Origin: Nocardioidaceae bacterium
GTDB lineage: Bacteria > Actinomycetota > Actinomycetes > Propionibacteriales > Nocardioidaceae
NCBI GenBank assembly: GCA_018672315.1
Contig: CP076053.1
Coordinates: forward strand, 2,467,827 to 2,531,826
Length of the DNA stretch: 64,000 nt
Direction: 5' to 3'
Below, in pieces: positions 41,841-50,088 of this stretch. The notes under the pieces are model-generated. The model made no database searches. It worked only from the letters and a program-made list of their open reading frames with translations, and had not been told where the DNA came from. Within the stretch, counting starts at the first letter, position 1, and each line of letters begins with the position of its first letter. Made by a program: the position numbers and the translations under genes.

Positions 41841-42389
41841 ATGAGCACTGCGGTCGAGCGTGAGGACGCCCCCGCCGGACCCGAGGCAGCACTGCCGGAC
41901 CCGGGACTCGAGCGGGACCTGTTCCTCCGTACGCTCGTGCGCGAGCTCGCGGGCGTGCTCGAGTCCACGGTCGGCATCGGTGACGCCGAGGGCTTCATCT
42001 CCGTGGTGGGCCGCCGCATCGGCACCTGGATCGATGGCGCCTACCGCGGTGTGCTCGACGCGGACCGGCTCACGCGGGACCAGGTGGCACAGGTGCTGGT
42101 CGACCTCAAGGCGCGCATCGACGGTCGGTTCGTGCTGACCGCCTCGACCGACGACCGTCTGGAGTACCTCAACACCCGGTGCCCCTTCGAGGACAAGGTG
42201 CTCGGGCGCGAGTCGATGTGCATGATGACGAGCAACGTCTTCGGATCCATCGCCGCCGACAACCTCGGCTACGCCAAGGTCGAGCTGGCGGAGACCATCG
42301 CCCGCGGTGACGGTCGGTGCCGCGTCCTGGTCCACCTCGACCCGCACGACGCCGCAGCACGGCCGGGGCGCGAGTACTTCGAGTCGTGA
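41841..42389 (+). CDS. Methanogen-output-domain (MetOD1) protein
   Basis: A 182-residue protein whose C-terminal 130 residues (AGVLESTVGIGDAEGFISVV, LNTRCPFEDKVLGRESMCMM, YAKVELAETIARGDGRCRVL) match the Cys-rich methanogen output domain 1 seen in signalling proteins. It overlaps the histidine kinase start by GTGA and probably acts with it. Start 41841 has a Shine-Dalgarno and upstream -10; an ATG at 41703 would put the hairpin region in the coding sequence. Confidence 0.65.
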   Translation: MSTAVEREDAPAGPEAALPDPGLERDLFLRTLVRELAGVLESTVGIGDAEGFISVVGRRIGTWIDGAYRGVLDADRLTRDQVAQVLVDLKARIDGRFVLTASTDDRLEYLNTRCPFEDKVLGRESMCMMTSNVFGSIAADNLGYAKVELAETIARGDGRCRVLVHLDPHDAAARPGREYFES

Positions 42390-43510
42390 GCACGGTCCCC
42401 ACCTCGCCGGACGCGACGACTCCTGCCGCCCTCGGCGAGGCGACGGGGTCGGAGGACCCCCACGTCCTCGTGGACCGACGAGGCCGCGTCGTCTGGGCCA
42501 ACGCCGCCGCCCTGGAGCTGATCGACCCGGGCTGCGAGGGCCGGCTCTGGTCCGACGTCATCGGCATGCCGGCCGAGCCGGTCGCCGCGCTGCTCTCCGA
42601 CGCGCGCAGGTCGACCAGTCAGGTGCCGCTGACCATGAGGGTGACAGGCAGGACCGGCCAGCTCGGAGGCGTCTCCGGAGCCCGTCTGTCCGCCCTGGAC
42701 GCGCGCGTGCTCCTGCGCGTACGCAGCGAGCGCGGGGGCTTCGGGGAGCTCACGGCCACCCTCGACAGGCTCAACGCCGAGATCGCGCGCCGACAGGACG
42801 TCGAGGAGGAGCTCAGTCGCGTGCTGAACACGACCGTCCTGAGCCTGCAGCGCTCCAACGCCGCGCTCAGCGAGTTCGCCGAGACCGCCGCACACGACCT
42901 GCGGTCCCCCCTCGCGAGGATCTCCGGCTTCGCCGAGCTCGTCGCCGACTCCGCCGATCTGGACCCGGCGAGCGCCGCGATGCTCGGGCGGATAGAACAG
43001 GCGGCCCTGGACGCCGCGGAGCTGGTGGAGACGCTGCTGACCGAGGCCAGGACCCGCGCGCGCGACAACCACCAGGACGTGTGCCTGGTCGACCTGCTCG
43101 CGTGGGTCCGGTCGATGGTCGACGAGCGCGCCGTGGTGGTGCGCCACGAGGACGACCTGCCGACCGTCCGGGTCGCGGAGCAACCCGTGCGTCAGCTGCT
43201 CCTGAACCTAGTGCAGAACTCCGCGAAGCACCGCACGGGACCCGACCCCGCGCACGTCCTGGTCAGCGTCGTCGAGGCCTCGGACGTCTGCACCGTCAGC
43301 GTCGCCGACGACGGTCCGGGCATCCCCGAGGACGCGCGAGCCACGGTCTTCGAGCGCGGCTTCAGCACCTCCGCCGGCGGCACCTCGGGCCTCGGCCTCC
43401 ACCTGTGCCGCCGCATCGTGCAGCAGCACGGCGGCACCATCGAGGTCACCGACTCGCCGCTCGGCGGGTGCGCCTTCACCTTCACGTTGCCGGTCGCGAA
43501 CGCCGCGTGA
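42386..43510 (+). CDS. PAS-domain sensor histidine kinase
   Basis: A 374-residue cytoplasmic kinase: N-terminal PAS-like domain (HVLVDRRGRVVWANAAAL), coiled coil, H-box with phospho-acceptor His170 (ETAAHDLRSPLARI), N-box LLLNLVQNSAKH, G1 ADDGPGIP and G2 GGTSGLGLHL. No membrane helix is present. It is translationally coupled to the MetOD1 gene by GTGA; no response regulator is adjacent, so its target lies elsewhere. Confidence 0.88.
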   Translation: MSTVPTSPDATTPAALGEATGSEDPHVLVDRRGRVVWANAAALELIDPGCEGRLWSDVIGMPAEPVAALLSDARRSTSQVPLTMRVTGRTGQLGGVSGARLSALDARVLLRVRSERGGFGELTATLDRLNAEIARRQDVEEELSRVLNTTVLSLQRSNAALSEFAETAAHDLRSPLARISGFAELVADSADLDPASAAMLGRIEQAALDAAELVETLLTEARTRARDNHQDVCLVDLLAWVRSMVDERAVVVRHEDDLPTVRVAEQPVRQLLLNLVQNSAKHRTGPDPAHVLVSVVEASDVCTVSVADDGPGIPEDARATVFERGFSTSAGGTSGLGLHLCRRIVQQHGGTIEVTDSPLGGCAFTFTLPVANAA

Positions 43511-43541
43511 AGGCCGCGTGAAGGTCTGAGAGGTGGCGCGA

Positions 43542-43547
43542 GAGGAT
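43542..43547 (+). promoter_or_regulatory. Possible -10 box (GAGGAT)
   Basis: GAGGAT ends 6 nt before ATG 43554 and supports that start over GTG 43533. Confidence 0.3.
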
Positions 43548-43553
43548 CGTCGG

Positions 43554-44666
43554 ATGACCTCCCTCGCCGACCCGATCTCCTTCCCCCACGGCCCCGACTG
43601 GCGCAACCGCTTCGCGCTCGCACCGCTGACCAACAAGCAGTCGCACGCCGACGGCACGCTCAGCGACGACGAGCACGACTGGCTCGTTGCGCGCGGCCAC
43701 GGCGGCTTCGGCCTCGTGATGACCTGCGCCGCGTACGTCGCGCCGGCCGGCCAGGCGTGGAGCGGGCAGCTCGGCGTCGCCGCGGACCGCCACGACGAGG
43801 GCCTCGTACGCCTCGCGGACTCCCTGCGCGCCACGGGCGCCCGCTCCTCGGTGCAGCTGCACCACGGCGGCCGCCGCTCGGACCCGGCGCTGCACGGCGG
43901 TCCGAACCGGTGCCCCTGGTACGACCCCGACAAGGGCGCCGTGGCCCTGAGCACCGACGAGGTGAAGCAGAGCGTCGAGGACTTCGTCGACGCCGCCGTC
44001 CGAGCGGAGAAGGCGGGCTTCGACGGTGCCGAGGTGCACGGGGCGCACGGCTACCTCGTGGGTCAGTTCCTCGACGGTCGATCGAACCTGCGCGAGGACG
44101 GGTACGGCGGCTCGCTCGAGGACCGCATGCGGTTCCTGCGCGAGATCCTCGCCGGTATCCGCGAGTCGACCGGACCGCAGTTCCAGCTGGGCGTACGCCT
44201 GTCGCCGGAGGGCTTCGGCATCCCCGTCGCCGAGGCGCGCGAGACCACGCGCACCGTGCTCGACGACGGTCACCTCGACTACGTCGACCTCTCGCTCTGG
44301 GACGTCTTCATGCAGCCCCGCGGCGATGCGGTGCCCGAGGTGGTCGAGGCGGACCCCGCGGGCGAGGGCCTGCTGATCGACCACTTCCTCGACCTGCCCC
44401 GGGGTGGGACGCAGCTCGGGGTGACCGGCTCGGTCCGCTCGGCCGAGGCCGCGACCTGGTGCCTCGAGCGGGGTGCGGAGGGTGCCGACTTCGTCTCCCT
44501 CGGGTTCGGCGCGATCATCCACCACGACTTCGCCAAGCGCGCCATCGCCGACGACGACTTCGTGGCCGAGCAGCCGCCGATCACTCGCGAGCACCTGCGT
44601 GCGGAGGCGGTGAGCGAGAGCTTCATCGACTACCTCGACGAGGGGTGGAAGGGCTTCGTCGCCTGA
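43554..44666 (+). CDS. Old-yellow-enzyme-type NADH:flavin oxidoreductase
   Basis: A 370-residue FMN barrel enzyme: RFALAPLTNKQSHADG at the FMN phosphate side, VQLHHGGRRSDP, AGFDGAEVHGAHGYLVGQFL, RSNLREDGYGGSLEDRMRF and GSVRSAEAATW. It reduces activated alkenes or related compounds with NAD(P)H; the substrate is unknown. Catalytic His and Tyr regions look intact. Confidence 0.9.
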   Translation: MTSLADPISFPHGPDWRNRFALAPLTNKQSHADGTLSDDEHDWLVARGHGGFGLVMTCAAYVAPAGQAWSGQLGVAADRHDEGLVRLADSLRATGARSSVQLHHGGRRSDPALHGGPNRCPWYDPDKGAVALSTDEVKQSVEDFVDAAVRAEKAGFDGAEVHGAHGYLVGQFLDGRSNLREDGYGGSLEDRMRFLREILAGIRESTGPQFQLGVRLSPEGFGIPVAEARETTRTVLDDGHLDYVDLSLWDVFMQPRGDAVPEVVEADPAGEGLLIDHFLDLPRGGTQLGVTGSVRSAEAATWCLERGAEGADFVSLGFGAIIHHDFAKRAIADDDFVAEQPPITREHLRAEAVSESFIDYLDEGWKGFVA

Positions 44667-44708
44667 GGCGCACGAGCGTGGGCGGTGCTGCCGACGACGA
44701 CGGCGTCG

Positions 44709-47237
44709 TCAACCGCGCCGGCGTACGCCCCGGGCCGGCTCGGCCGTCGTCGGGTCCTCGGGCCAGGCGTGCTTCGGGTACCGCCCCCGCAGGTCGGCGC
44801 GTACGCCCGGGTAGCCGTTGACCCAGAACGACGCCAGGTCGCTCGTGACCGCGGCCGGCCGCCGTGCCGGTGAGAGCAGGTGCATCACCACCGGCACCCG
44901 CCCGTCGGCCAGCCGCGGGGTCTCCGAGAGCCCGAACACCTCCTGCACCCGCACCGCGAGCACCGGATCGCCGCCGGAGTCAGGTGCGTAGTCCAGGGCC
45001 ACCGAGGAGCCGCTCGGCACCGTGAGCCGCTCGGGGGCGAGCTCGTCCAGCCGGGTCGCCTCGGGCCAGGGAAGCAGTCCGCGCAGAGCGGCGAGGACGT
45101 CGATGCGGCGCAGGTCGGTGGCGCTGCGTACGCGCCCGAGCTCGTGGCCGAGCCATCCCTCCAGGTCGTCGAGGAGCGCGTCGTCCGAGACATCGGGCCA
45201 CGGGTCGCCGAGCGCGCGGCGGAGGAACGCGAGCCGCTGTCGCAGCGCCCGTGCCGCCGAGGACCACGGCAGCACGTCGAGCCCGTCGCGACGAAAGCCG
45301 CTGCGCAGGGCCGCGGTGACGGCCTCGACGGGTGGGTCGGGCAGCGGAGAGGACGAGAGCTCGATCGCTCCGAGCCGCACCACCGTGCGCGCCACCAGGC
45401 GACCGTCGGCCCAGGTCACCTCGTCGGTCTCGGTCCACAGCGTCGCCGCGGCCTCGAGGGCGACTTCCTCGCTGATGGCCGCGGCGAGCCGGATGGTCGC
45501 GTCCCTGGCCCCGGGACGACGATCGGCGTCGGCGACGACCAGCCACGGGGCACCCGCCAGCTCCGACCCTCGCGGAAGCACCGCCCCGGTGCCGGACGCC
45601 ATGAGATAGGTCGTCGAGTCCGTGCCGGCGCGACGCCGGGCGACACGTCCGGGGTGGACGAGCGCCGCGACGAGACCGACCGTGAGGTCGTCGGGCAGCC
45701 GCTCTGCCGGCTCTGCCGACTCCGCGTTGCCGACCATACGCTCGAGCCGGACCCTCGTCCGTCGCCACGCACCACCGGCACGGTCACCACGCGACCTCCG
45801 CAGACCCGCCACGAGGTCCCCACCCGGCACCCGCACCTCCTCGGCGAGCATCGCCACGACCTCGGCCGCCCGACGCGATCCCACCAGCGGTGCGCCCTCG
45901 AGCAGCGCACGCGCGAGCCTCGGGTCGACCGGCATCCCCACCATCGCCCGCCCACGGTCGGTCAGGGCCCCGTCGGCGTCCACCGCCCCGAGGTCCACGA
46001 GTGCCTCCCGCGCGGCGGTGAAGGCAGCCGGCGGAGGGGCGTCGGGCAGCGCGAGTCCGGAGCCGTCCGGCTCACCCCACGCCGCGAGCTCCAGCGCGTA
46101 CGCGGTCAGGTCCGCGGTCGCGACCTCGGGCTCCGGGTGGGCGGGCAGGTGGGCGTGGTCGGCCTCCCCCCAGCACCGGTACGCCGCCCCCGGTGCCTCG
46201 CGACCCGCCCGACCGGCGCGCTGGTCAGCGGCGGCCCGGCTGGCGCGCACGGTGACGAGTCCCGACAGGCCTCGCCGGTGATCGGTCTCGGGTCGCCGAG
46301 CGAGCCCGGCGTCGACCACGACGCGTACGCCCGGCACCGTCAGCGAGCTCTCGGCGACGGCGGTGGAGACCACGACTCGCCGACGTCCGCGGACGGGTTG
46401 CAGCACCCGGTCCTGCTCGGTGGAGCTGAGCCGGCCGTGCAGCGGGAGCACCTCGGTGTCGGGAAGACCCGTGAGCCGGTGCACGACCCCGCCGACTTCG
46501 CCGATACCGGGCACGAACACGAGCACGTCGCCGGCCTGCTCGGCGAGTGCACGGCGGACGACGACGGCGACGTGGTCCAGGAACGCCGGCGTCACACCAC
46601 GCTCGTCGGTCCGCAGCACCGAGGTCGGCGGGGGAGCCCACACGCGCTCGACGGGGTGGAGCGACCCGGGCACGGTGACCACCGGCGCGGGGTCGGCTGG
46701 GGAGCCGAGCAGGGCGGCCGTGCGCTCGGCCTCGATCGTCGCCGACATCGCCACGACCTGCAGGTCGGGGCGCAGGTGCGCCCGTACGTCGAGGGTGAAC
46801 GCGAGGGCGAGGTCACCGTCGAGGTGGCGCTCGTGCACCTCGTCGAGCACGACCGCGTCGACCCCGGGGAGTTCGGGGTCATGCTGGAGACGCCGCAGGA
46901 GGATCCCGTCGGTGACGACCTCGATGCGGGTGGAACGACTGACGCGACGGTCGTCGCGCACGGTGTACCCGACCGTCTCACCCACGTGCTCACCCATCAG
47001 CGAGGCGAGCCGTGACGCGGCAGCGCGCGCGGCGATGCGACGCGGTGCCGTGACGACGACCCGACCGCCGACCCCGTCCGCGACGGCCGGCGGAACGAGC
47101 GTCGTCTTGCCGCTTCCCGGAGGTGCCTGCAGCACGACCGCGCCGCGTTCGCCCAGCGCAGCGGCGACCTCGCTGAGGCCCGCCGCGACCGGTAGGTCCG
47201 GCGGGTTCTCGAGCAGGCGACGGATCGGGTCGGGCAC
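44709..47237 (-). CDS. hrpB: ATP-dependent helicase HrpB
   Basis: An 842-residue DEAH helicase: Walker A APPGSGKTT, motif Ia VVTAPRRIAARAAA, DEVHERHLDGD, motif III VAMSATIE, motif VI QRAGRAGREAPG, and the HrpB C-terminal domain (TVPSGSSVALDYAPDSGGDP, VVMHLLSPARRPAAVTSDLA). It probably remodels RNA; its role is poorly known. GTG 47237 lies 6 nt after CAGGGT (47249-47244). Confidence 0.94.
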   Translation of the reverse strand: MPDPIRRLLENPPDLPVAAGLSEVAAALGERGAVVLQAPPGSGKTTLVPPAVADGVGGRVVVTAPRRIAARAAASRLASLMGEHVGETVGYTVRDDRRVSRSTRIEVVTDGILLRRLQHDPELPGVDAVVLDEVHERHLDGDLALAFTLDVRAHLRPDLQVVAMSATIEAERTAALLGSPADPAPVVTVPGSLHPVERVWAPPPTSVLRTDERGVTPAFLDHVAVVVRRALAEQAGDVLVFVPGIGEVGGVVHRLTGLPDTEVLPLHGRLSSTEQDRVLQPVRGRRRVVVSTAVAESSLTVPGVRVVVDAGLARRPETDHRRGLSGLVTVRASRAAADQRAGRAGREAPGAAYRCWGEADHAHLPAHPEPEVATADLTAYALELAAWGEPDGSGLALPDAPPPAAFTAAREALVDLGAVDADGALTDRGRAMVGMPVDPRLARALLEGAPLVGSRRAAEVVAMLAEEVRVPGGDLVAGLRRSRGDRAGGAWRRTRVRLERMVGNAESAEPAERLPDDLTVGLVAALVHPGRVARRRAGTDSTTYLMASGTGAVLPRGSELAGAPWLVVADADRRPGARDATIRLAAAISEEVALEAAATLWTETDEVTWADGRLVARTVVRLGAIELSSSPLPDPPVEAVTAALRSGFRRDGLDVLPWSSAARALRQRLAFLRRALGDPWPDVSDDALLDDLEGWLGHELGRVRSATDLRRIDVLAALRGLLPWPEATRLDELAPERLTVPSGSSVALDYAPDSGGDPVLAVRVQEVFGLSETPRLADGRVPVVMHLLSPARRPAAVTSDLASFWVNGYPGVRADLRGRYPKHAWPEDPTTAEPARGVRRRG

Positions 47238-47302
47238 GCCCTCACCCTGTCAGTCGCGCCCACGACCGATGAGTCCGCTCGTCGTCGCTGGTCCACCTGT
47301 CC

Positions 47303-47791
47303 ATGACGACGGAACGCATCAGCGCCACGCACGTCCTGCCGGCAACATCCGCACAGGTCTTCGCCGTGCTCGCCGACCCGTCCGCGCACGCCGCCATCGA
47401 CGGCACCGGGTGGGTGACGGACGCGGTCGACGCCGCGCCGCTCACCCACGTCGGACAGCTCTTCGCGATGGGAATGTTCCACGAGCGCGGCGGCGGGGCG
47501 TACGAGACCGTCAACGAGGTCACCGCGTTCGAGGCGGGCCGCGTGATCGCCTGGCGCACCGGCTACCAGGAGCGGGGAGACGACGAGCTCACCGTCGGCG
47601 GCTGGTGGTGGCGCTACGACCTCGAACCGTCGACCGAGGGCACCACCGTGACGCTGACGTACGACTGGTCGGCCGTGGGTGCGGAGCCTCGCACCTACCT
47701 GGACTTCCCGCCGTTCCCGGCGCACCATCTCCCGAACTCGCTGCACCACCTCGAGACGCTCGCCACGCGCGGGCGGAAGGAGCGCCGATGA
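47303..47791 (+). CDS. SRPBCC-family protein
   Basis: A 162-residue START/Bet v1-like lipid-binding fold: RISATHVLPATSAQVFAVLA at the N-terminus, VTAFEAGRVIAWRTGYQE and TTVTLTYDWSAVG. Such proteins bind hydrophobic ligands or catalyse small cyclisations. Its stop overlaps the DUF899 start by ATGA, so the two are coupled. No strong start signal is visible. Confidence 0.8.
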   Translation: MTTERISATHVLPATSAQVFAVLADPSAHAAIDGTGWVTDAVDAAPLTHVGQLFAMGMFHERGGGAYETVNEVTAFEAGRVIAWRTGYQERGDDELTVGGWWWRYDLEPSTEGTTVTLTYDWSAVGAEPRTYLDFPPFPAHHLPNSLHHLETLATRGRKERR

Positions 47792-48462
47792 CGGCACGAG
47801 AGGCTCCCGACGCCGCCCCGCCGATCGTCGGCCGCCCCGCCTTCGACGAGGCTCTCGCCGCGCAGATCGAGGCAGAGAAAGAGGTCACCCGACTGGGCGA
47901 CCGGGTCTCGGCGGCGCGACGGCGGCTGCCGATGATCGAGGTGGAAGACTACGAGTTCACCGGACCCGACGGGCCCGTACGCCTCACCGAGCTGTTCGGT
48001 GACCACTACCTCCTGCTGGTGCAGAACGTGATGTACGGCGCCGACTGGGGCGACGAGGGCTGCCCGAGCTGCACCTGGGCGACCGACAACCTGCCGCAGC
48101 GCATGGGTCGCTTCGACGAGCACGGCATCGCCTTCGCGATGGTCTCCCAGGGGCCGATCGAGAAGCTGCAGGCGTGGCGCGAGAAGCAGGGTTGGGACCA
48201 CACCTGGGTCTCGTCCGGAGGCACGACCTACGACGACGACTGGGGTTGGATCCACCGCAGCGAGGGCTACACGGGACCGCAGCCCGGCTACTCCTACTAC
48301 CTGCTGCGCGACGGCAGGCCGTATCTCACGTACATGACCAGGGCCCGCGGCACCGAGGCGATCCTGCCGCTGGCGCACATCATGGACCGCACCGTGTACG
48401 GACGGCAGCAGGACTGGGAGGACAGCCCGGAGGGGTGGCCGCAGGAGCCGACGTACGGCTGA
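47788..48462 (+). CDS. DUF899 thioredoxin-like protein
   Basis: A 224-residue DUF899 protein: LGDRVSAARRRLPMIEVEDY, TELFGDHYLLLVQNVMYGAD, the CPSC dithiol motif in DEGCPSCTWATDNL, and PGYSYYLLRDGRPYLTYMTR. The thioredoxin-like fold suggests a redox role, unproven. GGAAGGAG precedes ATG 47788, which overlaps the SRPBCC stop. Confidence 0.85.
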   Translation: MTAREAPDAAPPIVGRPAFDEALAAQIEAEKEVTRLGDRVSAARRRLPMIEVEDYEFTGPDGPVRLTELFGDHYLLLVQNVMYGADWGDEGCPSCTWATDNLPQRMGRFDEHGIAFAMVSQGPIEKLQAWREKQGWDHTWVSSGGTTYDDDWGWIHRSEGYTGPQPGYSYYLLRDGRPYLTYMTRARGTEAILPLAHIMDRTVYGRQQDWEDSPEGWPQEPTYG

Positions 48463-48475
48463 CCACGCTAATGAC

Positions 48476-48500
48476 TTGCGTGTGCAAGTTGCATATGCAA
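48476..48500. promoter_or_regulatory. Tandem TTGC-N4-GCAA operators for the MarR gene
   Basis: TTGCGTGTGCAA (48476-48487) and TTGCATATGCAA (48489-48500) are two palindromes one base apart, starting 13 bp apart. They lie over the expected promoter of the MarR gene (AAGCAT, 48499-48504, 6 nt before ATG 48511), so binding would block it. Confidence 0.7.
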
Positions 48501-48510
48501 GCATGACGCC

Positions 48511-48951
48511 ATGGCCTCGACTGACGCGTTGGCACACGAGCTGCACGGCCTCGTCCGTCGACTCGACGTCGCTGCGGAGCGGATCCTGCGCACGGCCCAC
48601 GGGCTGACATACGCGCGCTACCGCGCGCTGCTCGCCGTGCACGAGCTCGACGGCCCCTCGCAGCGCGAGCTCGCGGAGTCCGCGGGCCAGTCCGAGGCGG
48701 CGGTGTCACGCATGGTCGCCTCGCTCGTCGACCGCGGACTCATCGAGGCGAGGCCGGGGGGTGGGCGTACGCGTCGCCTCGCGCTCACCGAGCAGGGTGA
48801 CAGGCTGCGCGCCGACGCCGCGAGGACGTTGGAAGGGCGACTCGAAGGTCTTGCCGAGTCGGTCGGCGTCGACCATCGGGCGCTCGCCGGTCAGGTCAGG
48901 CTGCTGACCGGCGCCTTGGATCGTGTCGCCGCCGAGGACGTGACCGCATGA
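48511..48951 (+). CDS. MarR-family transcriptional regulator
   Basis: A 146-residue MarR protein: HGLTYARYRALLAVHELDGP, the recognition helix SQRELAESAGQSEAAVSRMV, and the wing DRGLIEARPGGGRTRRLALT. It probably represses itself and the coupled DUF2306 membrane gene through the tandem palindromes upstream. Inducer unknown. Its stop overlaps the next start (ATGA). Confidence 0.9.
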   Translation: MASTDALAHELHGLVRRLDVAAERILRTAHGLTYARYRALLAVHELDGPSQRELAESAGQSEAAVSRMVASLVDRGLIEARPGGGRTRRLALTEQGDRLRADAARTLEGRLEGLAESVGVDHRALAGQVRLLTGALDRVAAEDVTA

Positions 48952-49439
48952 GCGATGCGCCGACCGCGTTGGTCGCGGCGCACGCCGCCGCGGCGGTCGT
49001 GGCCATCCCGCTCGGCGGGGTGCAGCTGCTGCGCAGGCCTCGTGGCGACGCGCGGCACCGCGTCGTAGGTCGTGCCTGGGTGGTGCTGATGGTGTGGGTT
49101 GCGGCGTCGAGCTTCTGGATCCGCGACCTGCGGGGCGGGGACTTCAGCTGGCTCCACATCCTCTCGGTCGTCACTCTGGTCTCGCTGGGCTACTCGCTGT
49201 GGCGCATCCGCGCCGGCGACGTGCGTGGTCACGCCTCGGCGATGCTCGGCAGCTGGCTCGGCCTGGTGATCGCCGGGGTGTTCGCGACGGCGATCCCCGA
49301 CCGGCTCGTCCCGACCTTCGCCGTCACCGAGCCTGTCGGCTTCCTGGCAGCGTGCGGCGCGCTCGTCGCCACCACGGTCCTGGTGCTGGCCCTGGCCCGT
49401 CGCGTGACGGCTGCGACGACCACCTCCGCGCACCCCTGA
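48948..49439 (+). CDS. DUF2306-type membrane protein
   Basis: A 163-residue protein with four hydrophobic helices (AAHAAAAVVAIPLGGVQLL, AWVVLMVWVAASSFWI, WLHILSVVTLVSLGYSLW, ACGALVATTVLVLALA) and the RHRVVGRAW and GHASAMLGSW motifs of DUF2306 proteins. Function unknown. It is translationally coupled to the MarR gene and probably its regulated target. Confidence 0.78.
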   Translation: MSDAPTALVAAHAAAAVVAIPLGGVQLLRRPRGDARHRVVGRAWVVLMVWVAASSFWIRDLRGGDFSWLHILSVVTLVSLGYSLWRIRAGDVRGHASAMLGSWLGLVIAGVFATAIPDRLVPTFAVTEPVGFLAACGALVATTVLVLALARRVTAATTTSAHP

Positions 49440-49452
49440 GGTCCGCTCGACC

Positions 49453-50040
49453 CTACGACCGGGGGGCGGCCGCCTCCAGGAGTCGGGACGCCGCGTTCCG
49501 AGCCCGTCGCGCCGGGTCCGGCAGGCCCAGTGACGCGGCGACGAGCACGCCCTCGTAGAGCAGGGTCAACTCGTCCGCGAGATCTCCGGGCTCGGTGACG
49601 TCGAGGCCCGCGACCAGGTCGGCGAGGCGGGCGCGTACGCCCTGTTTGTAGCCCAGGGCGGCTGTTCGTGCCGGATGGCCGGCCGGCAGCTGGGCGACGG
49701 CTGCCGCGTGGGCGCACCCGTGGTGGCTCGGGGTCGCAGCCGACCAGCGCTCCTGGGCGTCGAAGATCGCCAGCACCTGCTCGCGGGAGCGGTCGTGCCG
49801 CGCGACCTCGGCGTCCCAGACCTCGCGCCAGCGGTCCTCGCGCGCCTGCAGGTAGGCCAGCACCAGCCCGTCCTTGCCGCCGAAGTGGGAGTAGAGGGAA
49901 CCGATGGCCGCGCCGGAGCGGGACAGCACGGCATCGACGCCGGTGCCGGCGATGCCCTCGGCGTAGAACAGCTCGTCGGCCGCCTCGAGCAGCCGAGTGC
50001 GTACGGGCGTCCTCGGGGACCGCGTCGTCGGTGGGGGCAT
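49453..50040 (-). CDS. TetR-family repressor
   Basis: A 195-residue TetR protein: RTRLLEAADELFYAEG, the HTH VDAVLSRSGAAIGSLYSHFG and a ligand-binding C-terminus. It is divergent from an MFS transporter across a 16-bp palindrome, a typical repressor-efflux arrangement. ATG 50040 follows TAGGAT (50052-50047) by 6 nt. Confidence 0.9.
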   Translation of the reverse strand: MPPPTTRSPRTPVRTRLLEAADELFYAEGIAGTGVDAVLSRSGAAIGSLYSHFGGKDGLVLAYLQAREDRWREVWDAEVARHDRSREQVLAIFDAQERWSAATPSHHGCAHAAAVAQLPAGHPARTAALGYKQGVRARLADLVAGLDVTEPGDLADELTLLYEGVLVAASLGLPDPARRARNAASRLLEAAAPRS

Positions 50041-50046
50041 GACCCC

Positions 50047-50082
50047 ATCCTATCCGGTCGATTAGAACGATCGTTCTATGCT
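50047..50082. promoter_or_regulatory. Divergent promoters around a 16-bp palindrome
   Basis: TAGAACGATCGTTCTA (50063-50078) is a perfect palindrome. It touches TATGCT (50077-50082), the -10 box 6 nt before the MFS ATG at 50089, and lies 10 nt from TAGGAT of the tetR gene. One bound dimer could repress both genes. Confidence 0.75.
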
Positions 50083-50088
50083 GACTCC

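Noticed and set aside
49675-50088. N-terminal extension of the MFS transporter
   Set aside because: The extension lies antisense to tetR and lacks membrane-protein character; the -10 box fixes ATG 50089.
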